Of a stretch of DNA of 5,088 bases, positions 3,258 to 5,088 are shown one piece after another. Made by a program: the position numbers and the translations under genes. Source of the stretch: Promethearchaeota archaeon (GTDB taxonomy: Archaea; Asgardarchaeota; Lokiarchaeia; Sigyniarchaeales; SOKP01); the NCBI GenBank assembly GCA_016840695.1, contig JAEORV010000181.1, positions 1 to 5,088 of the forward strand. The letters are read 5' to 3'. The notes beneath the pieces are model-generated. The model did no database searches. It was not told the origin of the DNA and worked only from the letters and a program-made list of their open reading frames with translations. How positions within the stretch are numbered: the stretch's first letter is position 1; every line of letters starts with the position of its first letter.

Positions 3258-5088
3258 TTAGAAGAAATCGCTTAATTTTTGCTGCTTAATCTTTGGATTA
3301 TTTGTCAGACTTTCCACATATTCTTCGACAAGAGTTATGCGCTGTAATAAATAGTCGTCTAGTTTAAAATCGTTACATAGATTGATTGCCCGTGGAATGT
3401 ATTTAATAATGCCTCCTCGATTTACGGTCAAGATTACATTATTTCCACAGGACGGACATTTTCCCCCGTTTGAAATGGGTGGGCGCCTAAATTTGGAATT
3501 ACATTTCACGCATCGAAACCCTTGCACGGCGAATTTTCTTAAATTTCCCATAATATCAGGCGTGAAGTGAGTCGATAGTATCTTCTCTGCTACATTTTTC
3601 GCATCAACTGCTTCAATCATTTTACCAATATGGAGCTGGGCCGAAATTTTATCGTCCATACTTTCATAGGTCTTATAAGCAGTAGTGGTGGGTCCCTCGT
3701 TAATATCATCTGTTGGGATATTAAAACCTGATTCGTACTGCTCTGGAGTTCCCAACCTTTTTTTAACAAGCCTCATAATATCGAAGATTTTAGAAGGAGA
3801 CGAAAATCGTTCAGTTGCCTCGTAAAATTCCAATGGATATCGAAATAACGTATCAACGTTATGTGCTTCTCCATCTACCTCATTTGGATCTAACATGCTC
3901 GATATAACGAGAGTTGCGTCCATTCGCCCTCCTATTTTACTAGGTAAGTAAAACCTTGAGAAATTTAGCAAGGGATCCAGCAATAACATCACTCCGTCTT
4001 CATCACCGTCGCAGTTACGACGCTTAGCAGCATGCCAAAAAGGATGAGCGTATATTGATCTTGCGGGAGAGAACCCAATTATCCTACCAATTATTCCCGC
4101 ACTAGTATGTGGAGCTAACCCAACTGCGAGATGTCCAATTAGATCCTCTCTTTTAGATATATTGTAGAATCGTTCCATCTTGTAGAAGTATTCAAGTTCA
4201 TCGTCAATAAAATTAGCAACTTTAACAAAATATTCTGCACAATCATCTGATAATAGAATATCTTGAACTTTTAATTCAACAACTTGCTCTTCGTTGATAA
4301 TTGATTCTCCCTTATATGACCTTTCATACCCCAATTCTTTGAGTTTTTTAATAGAAGTACCTATTTCTTTGGGTTTAAAATGAGTTAAGGGAATGTCCGT
4401 TGCGTCGTATCTTATTTCAGCGGTTTTATAAACAAGAACACCATTTTTTGCTCTTAATAAACCTTTTTCAATTGGTTCAGGAACTTTGAACTTATTTGTT
4501 AGACCAAAAATCCCTTTAATTTTCTTCGGTAGAGACATTTTTAGGGAACTTAGCTTTGAAATTACATGAGACTTAACATTAAACAGCGCCTCGTGAGAAG
4601 TTTTTAATGGTAAATTGCATTGAGGACAGTTTTCTTGGGTTGTAGGATATAGATTTTTGCATTTTTCACATATAATTTGAATTTCTGCGTGTTCTCCACA
4701 TTTCGGACAAGTATTTAATATGCTCACAGTTCCGCACTTGGGACAGCTTTTTCTACAAACATCAATTTTTATCTTCCCAATTTCAATCGCTTTTTCTACC
4801 AGCCTTGAACTCCCTACTTTGTCGCTGAGAGGAAATAATGTGTGAATCCCTTTCATACTTTTCCTTTCGGACTTTTCTGGGCGCCCCATTCGTGTTCCCA
4901 TAAAATATGGTGCCTTATTCTTAATTTTTATAGAGGTTATCTTGTTAAAATAAGTAAATACATCATCTCCTGCATTATAGAGAATTGGTTTTTTATTATC
5001 TAAATTAAAAATGGTAAGATATACGAGGTTCATCGCATTACTAAATAGTATCTTACCTTCCTTTACTTCATGAAGGACGAAAGCTTTT
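3258..5088 (-). CDS. polC: DNA polymerase D large subunit DP2, C-terminal part
   Basis: This is the catalytic subunit of the archaeal replicative polymerase PolD, which works with DP1 (the exonuclease subunit) and PCNA. About 609 residues are visible; full DP2 is usually 1,100-1,300. The frame stays open past ATG 5033 (upstream codons read KAFVLHEVKEGKILFSNA), so the N-terminal half lies outside the window and 5033 is an internal Met. Counting from the window edge: GTRMGRPEKS (64-73); paired zinc knuckles at Cys115/118 with 127/130 and Cys140/143 with 154/157; APHTSAGIIGRIIGFSPAR (325-343); and the catalytic loop RRNCDGDEDG (356-365) with Asp360 and Asp362 as metal ligands of the double-psi beta-barrel core. 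A third zinc site is at Cys526/529 with 544/547. The C-terminal PIP box QQKLSDFF (602-609) binds PCNA. The catalytic loop, a known intein site in some Thermococcales, is uninterrupted. A hairpin-T terminator follows. Confidence 0.96.
   Translation of the reverse strand, partial: KAFVLHEVKEGKILFSNAMNLVYLTIFNLDNKKPILYNAGDDVFTYFNKITSIKIKNKAPYFMGTRMGRPEKSERKSMKGIHTLFPLSDKVGSSRLVEKAIEIGKIKIDVCRKSCPKCGTVSILNTCPKCGEHAEIQIICEKCKNLYPTTQENCPQCNLPLKTSHEALFNVKSHVISKLSSLKMSLPKKIKGIFGLTNKFKVPEPIEKGLLRAKNGVLVYKTAEIRYDATDIPLTHFKPKEIGTSIKKLKELGYERSYKGESIINEEQVVELKVQDILLSDDCAEYFVKVANFIDDELEYFYKMERFYNISKREDLIGHLAVGLAPHTSAGIIGRIIGFSPARSIYAHPFWHAAKRRNCDGDEDGVMLLLDPLLNFSRFYLPSKIGGRMDATLVISSMLDPNEVDGEAHNVDTLFRYPLEFYEATERFSSPSKIFDIMRLVKKRLGTPEQYESGFNIPTDDINEGPTTTAYKTYESMDDKISAQLHIGKMIEAVDAKNVAEKILSTHFTPDIMGNLRKFAVQGFRCVKCNSKFRRPPISNGGKCPSCGNNVILTVNRGGIIKYIPRAINLCNDFKLDDYLLQRITLVEEYVESLTNNPKIKQQKLSDFF

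Noticed and set aside
3382..3570. 62-codon plus-strand frame
   Set aside because: It is antisense to the third zinc site of DP2, whose conservation explains the open frame.
5031..5033. ATG 5033 as the start of a 591-residue DP2
   Set aside because: The same frame continues without a stop to base 5088 with plausible DP2-like sequence, and the family's N-terminal half is missing; this is an internal Met.
1..5088. CRISPR arrays, insertion sequences, attachment sites or replication origin repeats
   Set aside because: I looked for spaced direct repeats, transposase-like frames, and tRNA-end duplications and saw none.

Overview
The window reads as a piece of an AT-rich archaeal chromosome, most likely from an Asgard (Lokiarchaeia-like) archaeon. 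The archaeal signs are seen directly. There is a DP2 gene, the large subunit of the D-family DNA polymerase, which is found only in archaea. Neither tRNA gene encodes its 3' CCA end. One tRNA has an intron at the standard archaeal position 37/38, with a bulge-helix-bulge-like fold. Several genes have TATA-like promoters. The Asgard placement is an inference. It rests on a Ras/Rab-type small GTPase joined to an N-terminal roadblock domain, a gene class that is abundant in Asgard genomes.

Layout from left to right: an AT-rich non-coding leader with a promoter (1-297); a plus-strand E1/MoeB/ThiF-like adenylating enzyme (298-1284); a 38-codon minus-strand gene for a small membrane or secreted peptide, preceded by the only strong Shine-Dalgarno sequence in the window (1374-1490); an AT-rich spacer; an intron-containing tRNA-Thr(CGU) on plus (1783-1885); the roadblock-GTPase fusion on minus (1893-2903), which ends only 7 bases from the tRNA; a divergent promoter region; tRNA-Leu(GAG) on plus with an unusual C at position 33 (3114-3198); and the C-terminal part of PolD DP2 on minus (3258 to the window edge). 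The DP2 reading frame stays open through base 5088, so the gene is cut by the window and is not shortened in nature.

No operon is visible. Every neighbouring pair is convergent or divergent, and each gene appears to have its own signals. DP2 and the two tRNAs are core information-processing genes. The GTPase belongs to the signalling and trafficking-like repertoire of Asgard archaea. The E1-like protein is an adenylating enzyme of sulfur-carrier or ubiquitin-like chemistry with no visible partner here. The least explained items are the small peptide gene, the extended E1-like protein, the C33 tRNA-Leu, and the tRNA intron that doubles as a terminator-like element on the other strand.
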